Shown here piece by piece: positions 1 through 7,587 of a stretch of 64,000 nt of DNA (its first letter is position 1; each line of letters starts with the position of its first letter). The stretch lies in the NCBI RefSeq assembly GCF_900108455.1, contig NZ_FNWS01000005.1, positions 1 through 64,000 on the forward strand, written 5' to 3'. The position numbers were made by a program, and so were the translations under genes. This stretch comes from Fructobacillus pseudoficulneus. GTDB lineage: Bacteria > Bacillota > Bacilli > Lactobacillales > Lactobacillaceae. Under the pieces are notes generated by a model. It saw nothing but the letters and a program-made list of their open reading frames with translations. It was not told the origin of the DNA and did no database searches.

Positions 1-251
1 AAGATACCAATGTGATGGTTCAAAAAAGCTGATATTTCAGGTGTCAGGGTCGGATGGCGACCGTGTTTGTGCCGATTACACTGGGCTAAATGATGAGCCT
101 GTTGTGCATTGTATGGTTTAATTCGATTTAACTCGTAGGTAATAGTTGCAGGAGAACGCTTTAAGAAACGGGCTATTTCTCGAGTTGAATGATTAAGTTT
201 GATCATTGTTTCAATGACAGAACGTTCGTGAGCTGATAAACTAGAAGACAT
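1..251 (-). CDS. IS30-family transposase, N-terminal part (runs off window)
   Basis: Translating the minus strand from the ATG at 251 gives 83 residues beginning MSSSSLSAHERSVIETMIKL and open to the window edge. The segment with STREIAKFLKRSPATITYEL is the helix-turn-helix that opens IS30-family transposases, which use it to bind the terminal repeats; the DDE catalytic part would lie outside the window. The non-coding strip that follows carries a candidate IS end, so this is probably the left edge of an IS copy. Whether the copy is complete cannot be seen. Confidence 0.75.
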   Translation of the reverse strand, partial: MSSSLSAHERSVIETMIKLNHSTREIARFLKRSPATITYELNRIKPYNAQQAHHLAQCNRHKHGRHPTLTPEISAFLNHHIGI

Positions 252-318
252 AAGCTGCAGATCCTTTATGGTTGATTTTAGTCAATTACCATTAAAGTCT
301 CTGCAGTTTTTTTATGCA

Positions 319-346
319 AGGTGTTCGGTTTAATTTTACAATCTGC
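319..346. repeat. Candidate terminal inverted repeat of the IS30-type element
   Basis: About 70 bases upstream of the transposase start lies GGTGTTCGGTTTAATTTTAC followed by AATCT, resembling the outer ends of LAB IS30-type elements. The partner end is off the window, so the repeat cannot be confirmed. It contains TTTACA (335-340), which sits 18 bases before TATAAT. Confidence 0.4.
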
Positions 347-364
347 CATATAAAAGAATATAAT
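335..364 (+). promoter_or_regulatory. Promoter of the padR gene, -35 inside the IS end
   Basis: TTTACA at 335-340 and TATAAT at 359-364 are 18 bases apart and precede the padR start by about 45 bases. The -35 falls in the putative IS terminal repeat while the -10 is outside it, so this may be a hybrid promoter made by the insertion. Seen in sequence; activity is inferred. Confidence 0.5.
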
Positions 365-410
365 ATATACTATGATAATATGATTCAAAACAATATAGGG
401 AGTTTTACGT

Positions 411-938
411 ATGAAGGGTCAAGACGTTATTCTAGGTTTGTTGATGAAAAAAAGCTTGTCTGGTTATGAAATTAGGGATTTTATTGAAAATAGATTAAGC
501 CATTTTTTTGATAGCAGTTTTGGCATGATTTATCCAACATTGAAAAAACTCGAACAAAATGGCTTGGTGACAAAAAAAACCATTTTACAAAATGATCGAC
601 CTAACAAAAATATTTTTTCAATCACACAAAAAGGAAAAGATAGCTTTTTAGGTTCTCTTCAAAATGAGCCTAAACCCGATCAACTAAAATCAGATTATTT
701 AATTCATTTTTATTTTGGGGAATATCTTGATAAAGAAACACTATATGTACTTACAAAAAAGCAAATCAAACAAGTAAAGGAAAAACTGAGTTCGCTAAAC
801 TATAATCTAAAGCATTGGCAAGAAAGTGGTATGACTGAAGAACAAAAAATGACATACGACTACGGTATAAAGTTTTACACCGGCTCTTTAGAAATCTTAG
901 AAAACGAGGCAGAAAAATTAGAAAAAAACTTGTCTTGA
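411..938 (+). CDS. PadR-family transcriptional regulator
   Basis: 175 residues. The N-terminal ~75 residues (ILGLLMKKSLSGYEIRDFIE, then YPTLKKLEQNGLVTK) are the PadR winged helix, with the typical 'Y-P-x-L-x-x-L-E' recognition segment. The C-terminal ~100 residues fit the helical Vir_act_alpha_C dimerisation domain. GGGAG lies upstream of the ATG. PadR proteins of this type (LmrR is the model) bind drugs and repress neighbouring multidrug exporters; here a DHA2 exporter follows on the same strand, with an ATGT-N8-ACAT site before it. The gene ends at a strong hairpin terminator, so it is a separate transcript. AT-rich codon use fits the surrounding accessory region. Confidence 0.85.
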   Translation: MKGQDVILGLLMKKSLSGYEIRDFIENRLSHFFDSSFGMIYPTLKKLEQNGLVTKKTILQNDRPNKNIFSITQKGKDSFLGSLQNEPKPDQLKSDYLIHFYFGEYLDKETLYVLTKKQIKQVKEKLSSLNYNLKHWQESGMTEEQKMTYDYGIKFYTGSLEILENEAEKLEKNLS

Positions 939-960
939 TTTATACAAAAAACGAACAATA

Positions 961-1001
961 AAAAGTCGGTTCCCATTAAAGTAATGGGAACCGACTTTTT
1001 G
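961..1001. terminator. Bidirectional terminator after padR
   Basis: A perfect 19-bp stem, AAAAAGTCGGTTCCCATTA (961-979) and its complement (983-1001), with a 3-base loop and T tail. Confidence 0.85.
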
Positions 1002-1020
1002 TTATGAATTTGTAACTCAT

Positions 1021-1083
1021 TTTATATTAGCGACTACTTTCAATTTATATTAATGATGTTAATATAAACATAATTAATATAAA
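1021..1083. promoter_or_regulatory. Candidate PadR operator upstream of the exporter
   Basis: TTTATATTAA (1044-1053) is followed by its inverse TTAATATAAA at 1059-1068 and again at 1074-1083, so half-sites start every 15 bases; another TTTATATTA is at 1021. ATGT (1056-1059), eight bases and ACAT (1068-1071) match the ATGT-N8-ACAT consensus known for PadR/LmrR operators. The block ends just before the exporter Shine-Dalgarno, where bound repressor would block transcription. Confidence 0.6.
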
Positions 1084-1096
1084 TGGAGAAGTTACT

Positions 1097-2662
1097 ATGT
1101 TTAAAAAATGTTCCCTTTCACTAGTATTTATTTTAGGCATTTTTATCTGTATGTTAGATACTACTGTGATGAATGTCGCACTCCCTCAAATTAGTAAAAC
1201 AATTCATACGGATTTAGACACTTTATCTTGGGCGTTAAATGCTTACACAATAATTTTTGCGTCTTTCACAATCCCTTTGACGAGAGTTGCTGAATTCTTT
1301 AATAAAAAATATTTTTTCTTTTTTGGGGCTTTATTATTTGGAATTGGATCATTAGTTTCCGGATTCTCAGCAACTTTTGTGATTTTGCTATTTGGTAGAA
1401 TTTTGCAAAGTTTTGGTGCCGCTATACTTTTCCCACTGTCGATGTCCATGGGAATTGAATTAATACCTGGTAAAAATCGTACAAATGTTATCGCCATTTT
1501 GGGTGTGACACAAGGATTAGCCTCCGCAATGGGTCCAACCTTTGGAGGCGTAATTACTGAATACTTGAATTGGCATTGGATCTTTTTCATTAACGTTCCT
1601 TTGGCTTTGCTAATTATTTTGTTAGGTGCTCTTACTCTAAATGAGGATGACATTATCCAAGAAGATCTACAAAGCATCGATTTTCTTGGCTCATTGTTAG
1701 GTATTATTATGTTGTCTTCTTTTACCTCAGTACTAATTGAAGGTAGAACTTGGGGGTGGTCATCCATCACTACTCTTTCTGTTATCGGTTTATCAATCGT
1801 ATCTTTCATCATTTTTATGATTACGGAATCTAAGTCGCGTAACCCAATTGTTCCATTATCACTATTCAAAGACCGCAATTTTTCTGGAGCATCATTAGTC
1901 ATTATTTTAAGTAATCTATTTTTAGTTGCAGTAACGGTCCTCTTGCCAAATTATTTTGTTAATGTCGAAAATCTAAGCACATTAAATGCTTCGTACATGA
2001 TTACTCCTATCACCTTTAGTATCTTTATTGCATCACCATTTGCTGGTCTCTTGTTAAAAAAGGTCGGTGCACGCTGGCTAATTTTTAGTGGATTTATGTT
2101 TATGGCAATCGGTTATATTTTTTATGCCGACTTCAATGCTTTAAAGAGTGTTTTATTCTCTTGCATTAGCGGTGCCTTTGTTGGTATTGGATATGGACTA
2201 ATTACTGGTCCAATAACCGTTATAGCTGCCTCTGACTTTAAGGGAGCACAATTAAGTAATGCACAAAGTGTAGTTAGTGTCTTACGACAAGTTGGAATTT
2301 CAATGTCAGTAGCTATTTTTGTCAGTGGACTTTATGTCAATTTATCATCAGCAGAAAAGAACACCGTTCAATACTCTAATAAAGCCATCCTGGCGATGAA
2401 GTTACCAAATAACATTACCCAAAAAATTCAAGAACAAACGACTCAATCAATTGCTTCTCAAAACCTAAATTCGAAAAGTCCCCTTAATCTTCCTGCTAAT
2501 AGCATGATTAGTACTCAAATCAACGAAAACAAGAAAAAAATAGAAAAGTATGCGAAAAACGCATACACATTTGCCTTTAGCAACTTATATCAAAAAGCAG
2601 TTCCCTTTATCTTCTTAGGAACTACTACCATTCTGTTCTTTTCAAGAAGAAAAAAGTATTGA
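1097..2662 (+). CDS. DHA2-family (14-TM) MFS multidrug exporter
   Basis: 521 residues, hydrophobic throughout. Motifs of the EmrB/QacA (DHA2) family are visible: LDTTVMNVALPQI in TM1 (motif D1), GRILQSFGAAILFPLSMSMG, and the motif C-like segment GVTQGLASAMGPTFGGVITE (about residues 136-155). The size fits a 14-helix proton-driven drug exporter. A hydrophilic Asn/Gln/Lys-rich stretch lies between the last two helices (about 420-485). GGAG precedes the ATG, and a three-half-site operator precedes that. Regulation by the adjacent PadR is inferred. Degraded copies of this gene's 3' part occur at about 4903-4970 and 7220-7300. Confidence 0.85.
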   Translation: MFKKCSLSLVFILGIFICMLDTTVMNVALPQISKTIHTDLDTLSWALNAYTIIFASFTIPLTRVAEFFNKKYFFFFGALLFGIGSLVSGFSATFVILLFGRILQSFGAAILFPLSMSMGIELIPGKNRTNVIAILGVTQGLASAMGPTFGGVITEYLNWHWIFFINVPLALLIILLGALTLNEDDIIQEDLQSIDFLGSLLGIIMLSSFTSVLIEGRTWGWSSITTLSVIGLSIVSFIIFMITESKSRNPIVPLSLFKDRNFSGASLVIILSNLFLVAVTVLLPNYFVNVENLSTLNASYMITPITFSIFIASPFAGLLLKKVGARWLIFSGFMFMAIGYIFYADFNALKSVLFSCISGAFVGIGYGLITGPITVIAASDFKGAQLSNAQSVVSVLRQVGISMSVAIFVSGLYVNLSSAEKNTVQYSNKAILAMKLPNNITQKIQEQTTQSIASQNLNSKSPLNLPANSMISTQINENKKKIEKYAKNAYTFAFSNLYQKAVPFIFLGTTTILFFSRRKKY

Positions 2663-2672
2663 AATGACATTT

Positions 2673-2706
2673 AAAAAAGCTTACGATTTTAGATTGTAAG
2701 CTTTTT
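2673..2706. terminator. Bidirectional terminator between exporter and ABC operon
   Basis: AAAAAGCTTACGAT and ATTGTAAGCTTTTT form a stem around a 5-base loop. Nearly the same hairpin recurs at 4982 and 7294, each behind remnants related to the exporter's 3' part. Confidence 0.75.
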
Positions 2707-2728
2707 CTATTGTTCTTTAATACCTAAA

Positions 2729-3031
2729 CTAGTTATTTTTCTTTTTTTCATATTGGTAGCCATCAATAAAATCGACAACTTCTTGCATTTTCCCAACAAA
2801 TATTTTATTCAAGATTCGGATAATCGGAGCATAATACCAACTTTTGATATGACCATTGTTTTTGTCTTGTTGGTATTTTTCACATCCTCGTTTGAAATCT
2901 GATATTTTCTCATCATTTTCGCTATTGTTATGACTATAAGGGCCATGATAAGTATAGTCACGACTATATTGACCATTTTCATAATTTTTTTTGATATAGT
3001 TGTGTAAATTCTTATTCTCTTGGTAGTTCAT
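2729..3031 (-). CDS. Small hydrophilic protein of the HTH-ABC operon, unknown function
   Basis: 100 residues, Asn/Tyr/Lys-rich and not recognised. The middle reads YSHNNSENDEKISDFKRGCE; the C-terminal third (IIRILNKIFVGKMQEVVDFI) looks amphipathic. No signal peptide is apparent. It starts 14 bases after the permease stop and ends before the shared terminator, so it is the third gene of the same transcript. A role with the transporter (partner, immunity or substrate) is only inferred from position. Confidence 0.55.
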   Translation of the reverse strand: MNYQENKNLHNYIKKNYENGQYSRDYTYHGPYSHNNSENDEKISDFKRGCEKYQQDKNNGHIKSWYYAPIIRILNKIFVGKMQEVVDFIDGYQYEKKKNN

Positions 3032-3044
3032 AGTCCGCCTTCTT

Positions 3045-3773
3045 TCAATTAATTTTTTTGATTTTTTTTAGAAAAAAAACAGTAGGAACAAAAATAGCCA
3101 TATTAATTAATATAAATAGTAAGACTGTTGTTAGTGTATTCTGATTATTCTGCATTCGTTCTAGCTGTTCGGAAATGTAATAGCCAGGGAAAAATTTTTG
3201 GATAAAAAAAGTAACTTTTAAAAACCAATTATTTCCCGAAATATATCCGCTCCATGGAAACATCAATAACGAAAATCCTGTACTCAGGGGCATTGATAAT
3301 GCTGATATTGTTGCACTATCTAATCTTATTCCAATCCAAAATCTAATAATAGACAAATATATTCCTAAAATTAATACTAACAATAGCAGAACTAGAAAAG
3401 TAAAAGTAAAAGGAATCGCTTGATATATTTCTCCTAGTACAATTAAAACAATACAGATAATTGTATTTAACATAATCTGAACAACAAGCTGATCAATTAA
3501 CCAACGGTTAAATGAATAATGAGATGTTAGTCTTTGTAGTTGATAAAAGGAACGAGTAGTTGATATTTTTTTTGAAAAAGTAACTATAGAATTTCCAGAA
3601 ATTCCAATTAAAGCTGCGGTCAAGTACAATATATAGTTGATTGATTGCCCGTGTAGTTTAAACGAATCAGAGAATCCGAGCATAAATAAGTACCAAAAGG
3701 AAGGTAAAAGAAGAGTAAATAAAATAAAGCGTTTATTTCTGAAAGTGTTTTTAATTTCTAACCATTTAATCAT
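3045..3773 (-). CDS. ABC-2-type transporter permease
   Basis: 242 residues with about six hydrophobic segments (for example RFILFTLLLPSFWYLFMLGF near the N terminus, and ILFILINMAIFVPTVFFL near the C terminus). Size and topology fit an ABC-2 membrane subunit. It begins 10 bases after the ATPase gene, so the two would form one exporter, probably a dimer of each. Substrate unknown; AT-rich neighbours and small ABC-2 partners are common in peptide or drug resistance exporters, which is inference. Confidence 0.75.
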   Translation of the reverse strand: MIKWLEIKNTFRNKRFILFTLLLPSFWYLFMLGFSDSFKLHGQSINYILYLTAALIGISGNSIVTFSKKISTTRSFYQLQRLTSHYSFNRWLIDQLVVQIMLNTIICIVLIVLGEIYQAIPFTFTFLVLLLLVLILGIYLSIIRFWIGIRLDSATISALSMPLSTGFSLLMFPWSGYISGNNWFLKVTFFIQKFFPGYYISEQLERMQNNQNTLTTVLLFILINMAIFVPTVFFLKKIKKIN

Positions 3774-3783
3774 GTATGTGCTC

Positions 3784-4671
3784 CTACTTATTTTTTAATC
3801 GATACCATTTCTCAATGGTTTGATTATTTGAATGAATGTTGCTGACCTGTTCATCAGAAATAATGACACCTTCTTTTAGTAATAGAACACGATCAAAGTA
3901 TCTATCTATTTGATTAAAATCATGAGTTATAGTTAAAACACTTGTATTAACAAGTTCAAGTTTTTTCCAAAAGAAATCAATTGATTCCAAATCCATTCCT
4001 ACGGTAGGCTCATCTAAAATTAAAAGTTTTATGGGTTTTAATAGAGCAATTAATAAAGAAAGTCTTCGTTTTTGACCCCCGGATAATTCACTAATAATAA
4101 CCTTTTTTTGTTCAGTAAGATTATATTCTGATAGTAATTCTGATAAGAAATTTTTATTATATTCTTTTTGAATACTAGCTGATAAAGCAATTTGCTCTTC
4201 CACTTGATAAGAGTTAAGTAAGATATTATCCTGTGGCATAATACTTAAATCATTTCTTGGATTAAAATGTTGAACTAGGTAGCCACTACTACTTGACGTT
4301 TCACCAACAATAATCTTAGCAAGAGTTGATTTACCAGATCCGTTGCTCCCTAATAAAGCAATTCTTTCGTGACTATGGATTGATAGATTAATATCTTTCA
4401 ATATTTCTTTATCAAATTTTTTACTAAGATGATGAATTTCAAGTAATATTTCTTTTGATTGCTTTTTCCCCGTTATTAAATAATCTAATTCCACATCGAA
4501 AATGTTAGATAAAGATATTAATTTATCAATATTTGGTTCCACTTCATTATTTTCCCATTTTGATATGGATTGCCGAGATACATATAATTTTTGGGCTAAA
4601 TCTTGTTGAGAAAGATTTTTCTTTTGTCGAAGACGGGTTAATTGTTCCCCAAAGATATTTTTCATATTCAC
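3784..4671 (-). CDS. Fusion of XRE-type HTH regulator and ABC transporter ATPase
   Basis: 295 residues. Residues ~5-70 are a complete XRE/Cro HTH (GEQLTRLRQKKNLSQQDLAQ, then SRQSISKWENNEVEPNIDKL). Residues ~75-285 are an ABC ATPase: Walker A GSNGSGKST, signature ELSGGQKRRLSL, Walker B LLILDEPTVGMD and H-loop TITHD are all present. The two are in one uninterrupted frame with no start signal between them. It heads the operon with the ABC-2 permease. The ATPase could both power the exporter and, through its HTH, regulate the operon; the coupling is inference. The ATPase is short, ending soon after the H-loop and D-loop region. Confidence 0.85.
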   Translation of the reverse strand: MNMKNIFGEQLTRLRQKKNLSQQDLAQKLYVSRQSISKWENNEVEPNIDKLISLSNIFDVELDYLITGKKQSKEILLEIHHLSKKFDKEILKDINLSIHSHERIALLGSNGSGKSTLAKIIVGETSSSSGYLVQHFNPRNDLSIMPQDNILLNSYQVEEQIALSASIQKEYNKNFLSELLSEYNLTEQKKVIISELSGGQKRRLSLLIALLKPIKLLILDEPTVGMDLESIDFFWKKLELVNTSVLTITHDFNQIDRYFDRVLLLKEGVIISDEQVSNIHSNNQTIEKWYRLKNK

Positions 4672-4902
4672 ACTCCATCACTAATTAAATTATCATCTGC
4701 TTTTGAGTATAATGTAAGCCTTGTTTTTTTCAATATATTACTGTCCCGTTTATTGAGCAGAGGTTGCACTAGTCGTATTTATGCCTATTTGGTCAGTTTT
4801 ATTTCTAGGAATAAAGCAGTAGTCATTTTATTAAGTATAAGAGTGTATTATTCACTATTTTTGCTGTGTAAGGCTTTATACTTTGAATCAATATTCCACT
4901 AC

Positions 4903-4970
4903 TATCCTTCTCTTTATCTTCTTAGAAACTACTACCATCTTGTTCTTTTCACAAAGAAAAAGTATTGAAA
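4903..4970 (+). pseudogene. Remnant of a DHA2 exporter 3' end
   Basis: This strip is nearly identical to the last ~65 bases of the exporter at 1097-2662 (CTTTATCTTCTTAGRAACTA, then TTGTTCTTTTC, then AAAAGTATTGA) and is followed by the same terminator hairpin. Point changes bring a stop into the original frame. The rest of that gene copy is gone. Confidence 0.6.
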
Positions 4971-4981
4971 CAAAATTCAAC

Positions 4982-5016
4982 AAAAAAGCTTACGATTTAA
5001 AGTCGTAAGCTTTTTC
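4982..5016. terminator. Terminator hairpin, copy of the exporter terminator
   Basis: AAAAAGCTTACGA and TCGTAAGCTTTTT with a short loop, belonging to the exporter remnant. It now follows no intact gene on the plus strand. Confidence 0.65.
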
Positions 5017-5021
5017 TGTCA

Positions 5022-5107
5022 CTTGTCAGCAATTTTCTTTCTGAAAAAAGTACCAAAAAAGCACCATTTTCGTAAATTATTCTTGATCCCTCTTGATTTC
5101 TCTTGGT
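5022..5107. repeat. Copy of att-arm-like repeats (older element end)
   Basis: 5022-5075 (TTGTCAGCAATTTTCTTT, then GTACCAAAAAAGCACCATTT) is nearly identical to 8015-8069. It is followed by TCTTGAT at 5081, TCTTGAT at 5091 and TCTTGGT at 5101, exactly 10 bases apart. The strip ends about 55 bases before the att-like core at 5157. It looks like the integrase arm sites of a lost element; that role is inferred. Confidence 0.45.
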
Positions 5108-5156
5108 ACTAAAGTAGTATTTTTAGCGGTTTTTGACCGTTAATGCCTGCCTCGTG

Positions 5157-5173
5157 GGCTTTGATGGAGAAGA
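5157..5173. other. Third att-like core (older insertion scar)
   Basis: GGCTTTGATGGAGAAGA is shared exactly with 8228-8244, and its TGGAGAAGA half matches the 3' end of tRNA-Ser at 17646. It reads as the scar of an earlier insertion at the same tRNA. Confidence 0.5.
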
Positions 5174-5180
5174 TAACGTT

Positions 5181-6170
5181 TTATCCCTCTAAAATTTCTA
5201 ATTGGAGTTCTGCAAGATTTTCAGCTTTAATCTGAATCTGTCCTCCTAGCGGAAAAGTAAAAATCGGCTGTGTGTGCCCAAAGTCCACGTCATAAATAAC
5301 CGGAATAGTCTGTAAAGCTGGATACTTATTTAAAATAGCAATCAATTGTTCTTCCGACATATCATTATCAACTGGAAAACGGCCAATTACTAATCCTTGA
5401 ATATCGGGATGCATTTGTAAAATTTGCGCCAGTTCTCTTGAAAATTCAAGTCCAAAATTATTCCCATCGTTTTCGGATTCCTCAATAAAAAGGATTGGAT
5501 TTTTTACTTGCGGAAAATAACCCGTTCCAGCTTGAAGATAGTAAGTTTGAATATTACCACCCGTAATCGTACCGGTAGATGAACCATGATGATAAATTTT
5601 CCATTTATTTGGCATTAAATGCCGTGGTTTGCTTTTATCAAACCATGGATCGCTAGTATAAACCTCACTCGCTTTTAAGAAATACGACTTTCTTTGTACT
5701 GATTTAAGCCATTGTTTTGTCTGAAATGTTTGCAGCTCATCCATTTTAAACGACGAATAACTCGGACCGTAATAAGTTACCATGTTTGTTTTGGCACAAA
5801 TAGCATTATGCAGGCTAGTCGTGTCGGAATAACCAATAAAAACTTTAGGATTGTTACGAATAATTTCCCAGTCAATAAAAGGCAATAATTCATTAGCATT
5901 CCACCCGCCAACTGTTGTTAAGACTGCTTTAACATTGGAATCCAAAAATGCATCGTGTAAATCTGCTACCCGATTCTCAATATCACTTGAAAAGAAACAA
6001 TCGTTCTCATTGATATGTTCACCAAAAGTTACTTTAAAATTCAAATGTTCAAGTCGTTGTTTTGCAACTAAATTTTCATTAAAGCCACCTATCCGTTCCA
6101 TTGAAAAACTTGGTGAAATCACTCGAATTTCATCACCAGCTTTTAATTTTTTAGGAATTATTTTTACCAT
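5181..6170 (-). CDS. S66-family peptidase (LD-carboxypeptidase / MccF-like)
   Basis: 329 residues, normal for the family. The N-terminal half has the Rossmann-like part with TTVGGWNANELLPFIDW and the nucleophile motif GYSDTT (Ser about residue 113). The C-terminal half supplies the other triad members in LFIEESENDGNNF (Glu) and VDFGHTQP (His). S66 enzymes cleave the L,D bond of muropeptides or, in the MccF branch, cleave the amide of processed microcin C-type aminoacyl-nucleotides and so give immunity. An S66 gene in an accessory region without LdcA context suggests the MccF branch, but residues cannot decide it. GGGGAAG precedes the ATG. Confidence 0.85.
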   Translation of the reverse strand: MVKIIPKKLKAGDEIRVISPSFSMERIGGFNENLVAKQRLEHLNFKVTFGEHINENDCFFSSDIENRVADLHDAFLDSNVKAVLTTVGGWNANELLPFIDWEIIRNNPKVFIGYSDTTSLHNAICAKTNMVTYYGPSYSSFKMDELQTFQTKQWLKSVQRKSYFLKASEVYTSDPWFDKSKPRHLMPNKWKIYHHGSSTGTITGGNIQTYYLQAGTGYFPQVKNPILFIEESENDGNNFGLEFSRELAQILQMHPDIQGLVIGRFPVDNDMSEEQLIAILNKYPALQTIPVIYDVDFGHTQPIFTFPLGGQIQIKAENLAELQLEILEG

Positions 6171-6238
6171 CGTTCTTCCCCTTTTTTATCACCTCAATCT
6201 GCTAGTATTGTACATCATGCTAACTTTCAACAAATATT

Positions 6239-6601
6239 TCATTCAATGTTTTGTGCAATAGCATAAGCAACAGGAGAAATATTTAATCCAATCCATGTTA
6301 AAACATAAATGATTATATTTGTATTATTTGTCTCGAATAATTCAGATATTTTTTGGAATTCATAGGAGAAGTCTTCCTTTGTTAAATTCAAAGGATTCTT
6401 GGAATTTATTATTAGTTTGAATGTTGCTTGAATAAGTTTCTCCTTTGCTTGAGGATCATCAATCCCCATTTTCCAAAGGTAGAAAGATAATGAAACAGGA
6501 TTATCAGTATCATCTTTTAAGTAGTTAGTAATTTCTTCTATAGAGTTTAAAACTATTTTTTCATTGTCAGTTAATTCAAAATATCTTTTCTCACTATTCA
6601 T
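6239..6601 (-). CDS. Hypothetical protein with C-terminal hydrophobic segment
   Basis: 120 residues, not recognised. The first ~90 are charged and helical-looking; the end (NIIIYVLTWIGLNISPVAYA) could be one membrane segment or a buried helix. AT-rich, as are its neighbours. It lies just upstream of the S66 gene on the same strand, but 69 bases separate them. No function can be assigned. Confidence 0.5.
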   Translation of the reverse strand: MNSEKRYFELTDNEKIVLNSIEEITNYLKDDTDNPVSLSFYLWKMGIDDPQAKEKLIQATFKLIINSKNPLNLTKEDFSYEFQKISELFETNNTNIIIYVLTWIGLNISPVAYAIAQNIE

Positions 6602-7016
6602 TTAAACTAAAACCTCCAGAAGTTTTTTGCATACCTCTTCATACTTTTAGTTTTTAGATTAACAGACAGATAGTGGAATTATGAATAACAGCTCAATAAC
6701 AAAATATTAGTCATTACTTATCATTTGGTAACAAATATTCTGTTATGGAGATTTTTATAGCGTTTAAAAAGTAAAATTAATTGAACTCATTTTTAGCAAA
6801 AACCGTTCTAATTCTTGGGAACAGTTTCCTACTTTAACTAATGTTTTTGGCGAAAACTGAGTAAGTGAAATTATAAAAAAAGCAGATTTCAAATACGAAA
6901 TCTGCCTTTTTTGACTTTCCATAATCATTCTGCTAATAACAAAGTTTTCTATAATTTATATTGATATTCTTTTATATTTGAGTTAGATTATCTTTATACT
7001 TTGGTAGGAAGGTCTT
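6602..7016. other. Intergenic stretch without a supported gene
   Basis: AT-rich. It contains only the hairpin at 6874-6912 and a 30-codon open run without a start (about 6765-6859) that may be the tail of a lost gene. Confidence 0.4.
6874..6912. terminator. Bidirectional terminator hairpin
   Basis: AAAAAAGCAGATTTC and GAAATCTGCCTTTTTT pair around a 6-base loop. Confidence 0.75.
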
Positions 7017-7019
7017 TTG

Positions 7020-7205
7020 ATGGATAACTTGAATAAAAAATTAAAAGCAAAAATGGCATTTTTTTTGATCACCTTCTTGTTACTCAAGGGTTCACCTAAT
7101 TATTGGTTCATTAAACCAGTAATCATTTTAAACATGCTTATTCTAGCGATTATATGTGTAAAGCTCTATCACTACAAAAAATATAAACTCAATAAAAATT
7201 CTTAA
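7020..7205 (+). CDS. Small membrane protein, unknown
   Basis: 61 residues from the ATG at 7020 (a TTG lies directly before it). Two hydrophobic segments (MAFFLITFLLLKG and IKPVIILNMLILAIICV) are flanked by Lys-rich ends. GGAAGG lies upstream at a sensible distance. The form is like small immunity or accessory peptides near bacteriocin loci, but no bacteriocin gene is visible here. It could be spurious in such AT-rich DNA. Confidence 0.4.
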   Translation: MDNLNKKLKAKMAFFLITFLLLKGSPNYWFIKPVIILNMLILAIICVKLYHYKKYKLNKNS

Positions 7206-7219
7206 ATTTTTGATATCTC

Positions 7220-7300
7220 CTGATACTAAAAATAAACTTATCAAATAACATTGTTCAGAAAGTTCAAGAAGAAAAATCATTGAGAGAATGCACAAAAAAA
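7220..7300 (+). pseudogene. Second remnant of a DHA2 exporter
   Basis: Reading from 7220 gives LILKINLSNNIVQKVQEEKS, which parallels AILAMKLPNNITQKIQEQTT in the intact exporter (its loop near residue 430). It is not preceded by the rest of the gene and runs straight into the same kind of terminator hairpin, so an internal deletion is likely. Confidence 0.45.
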
Positions 7301-7330
7301 GCTTACGATTCTATATCGTAAGCTTTTTTG
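7294..7330. terminator. Terminator hairpin, third copy
   Basis: AAAAAAGCTTACGAT and ATCGTAAGCTTTTTT around TCTAT. On the minus strand the end of the GNAT fragment runs into it. Confidence 0.7.
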
Positions 7331-7525
7331 TTGAACTTTTCTAGGCAATATAGCAATTCATCATCAAGTATATCTTCACCATTTTTGAAAGAATAACCCA
7401 TCTTTTGATAAAGGCCCAAGCCAGTAATTGAAGAAGAGATTTCGATACGTTTTGCCACAGCTAACGTTTGATAGAACTTTCTAAGACAATGCTCCCGATA
7501 TTTGTACCAGACTTTTTTGCGATTC
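7303..7525 (-). pseudogene. GNAT acetyltransferase fragment
   Basis: One minus-strand frame reads AKRIEISSSITGLGLYQKMG followed by YSF, the usual C-terminal acetyl-CoA-side motif of GNAT enzymes (S-x-x-x-G-L-x-L-Y-x-K-x-G-Y). The preceding GTNIGSIVLESSIKR (A-loop region) is in another frame and ends in a stop. The front half of the gene is absent. A decayed acetyltransferase is the best reading. Confidence 0.5.
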
Positions 7526-7587
7526 TGACAATAAAAGAGACAAGAATTATAGAGAATTCTATGATAACAAGTGAGTAGAAGAAAGAA

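Noticed and set aside
4642-4968. 108-codon plus-strand frame
   Set aside because: Overlaps the HTH-ABC start and then reads the exporter remnant out of frame.
6765-6859. Short open run ending VFGEN
   Set aside because: No start codon and no match; at most the tail of a lost gene.
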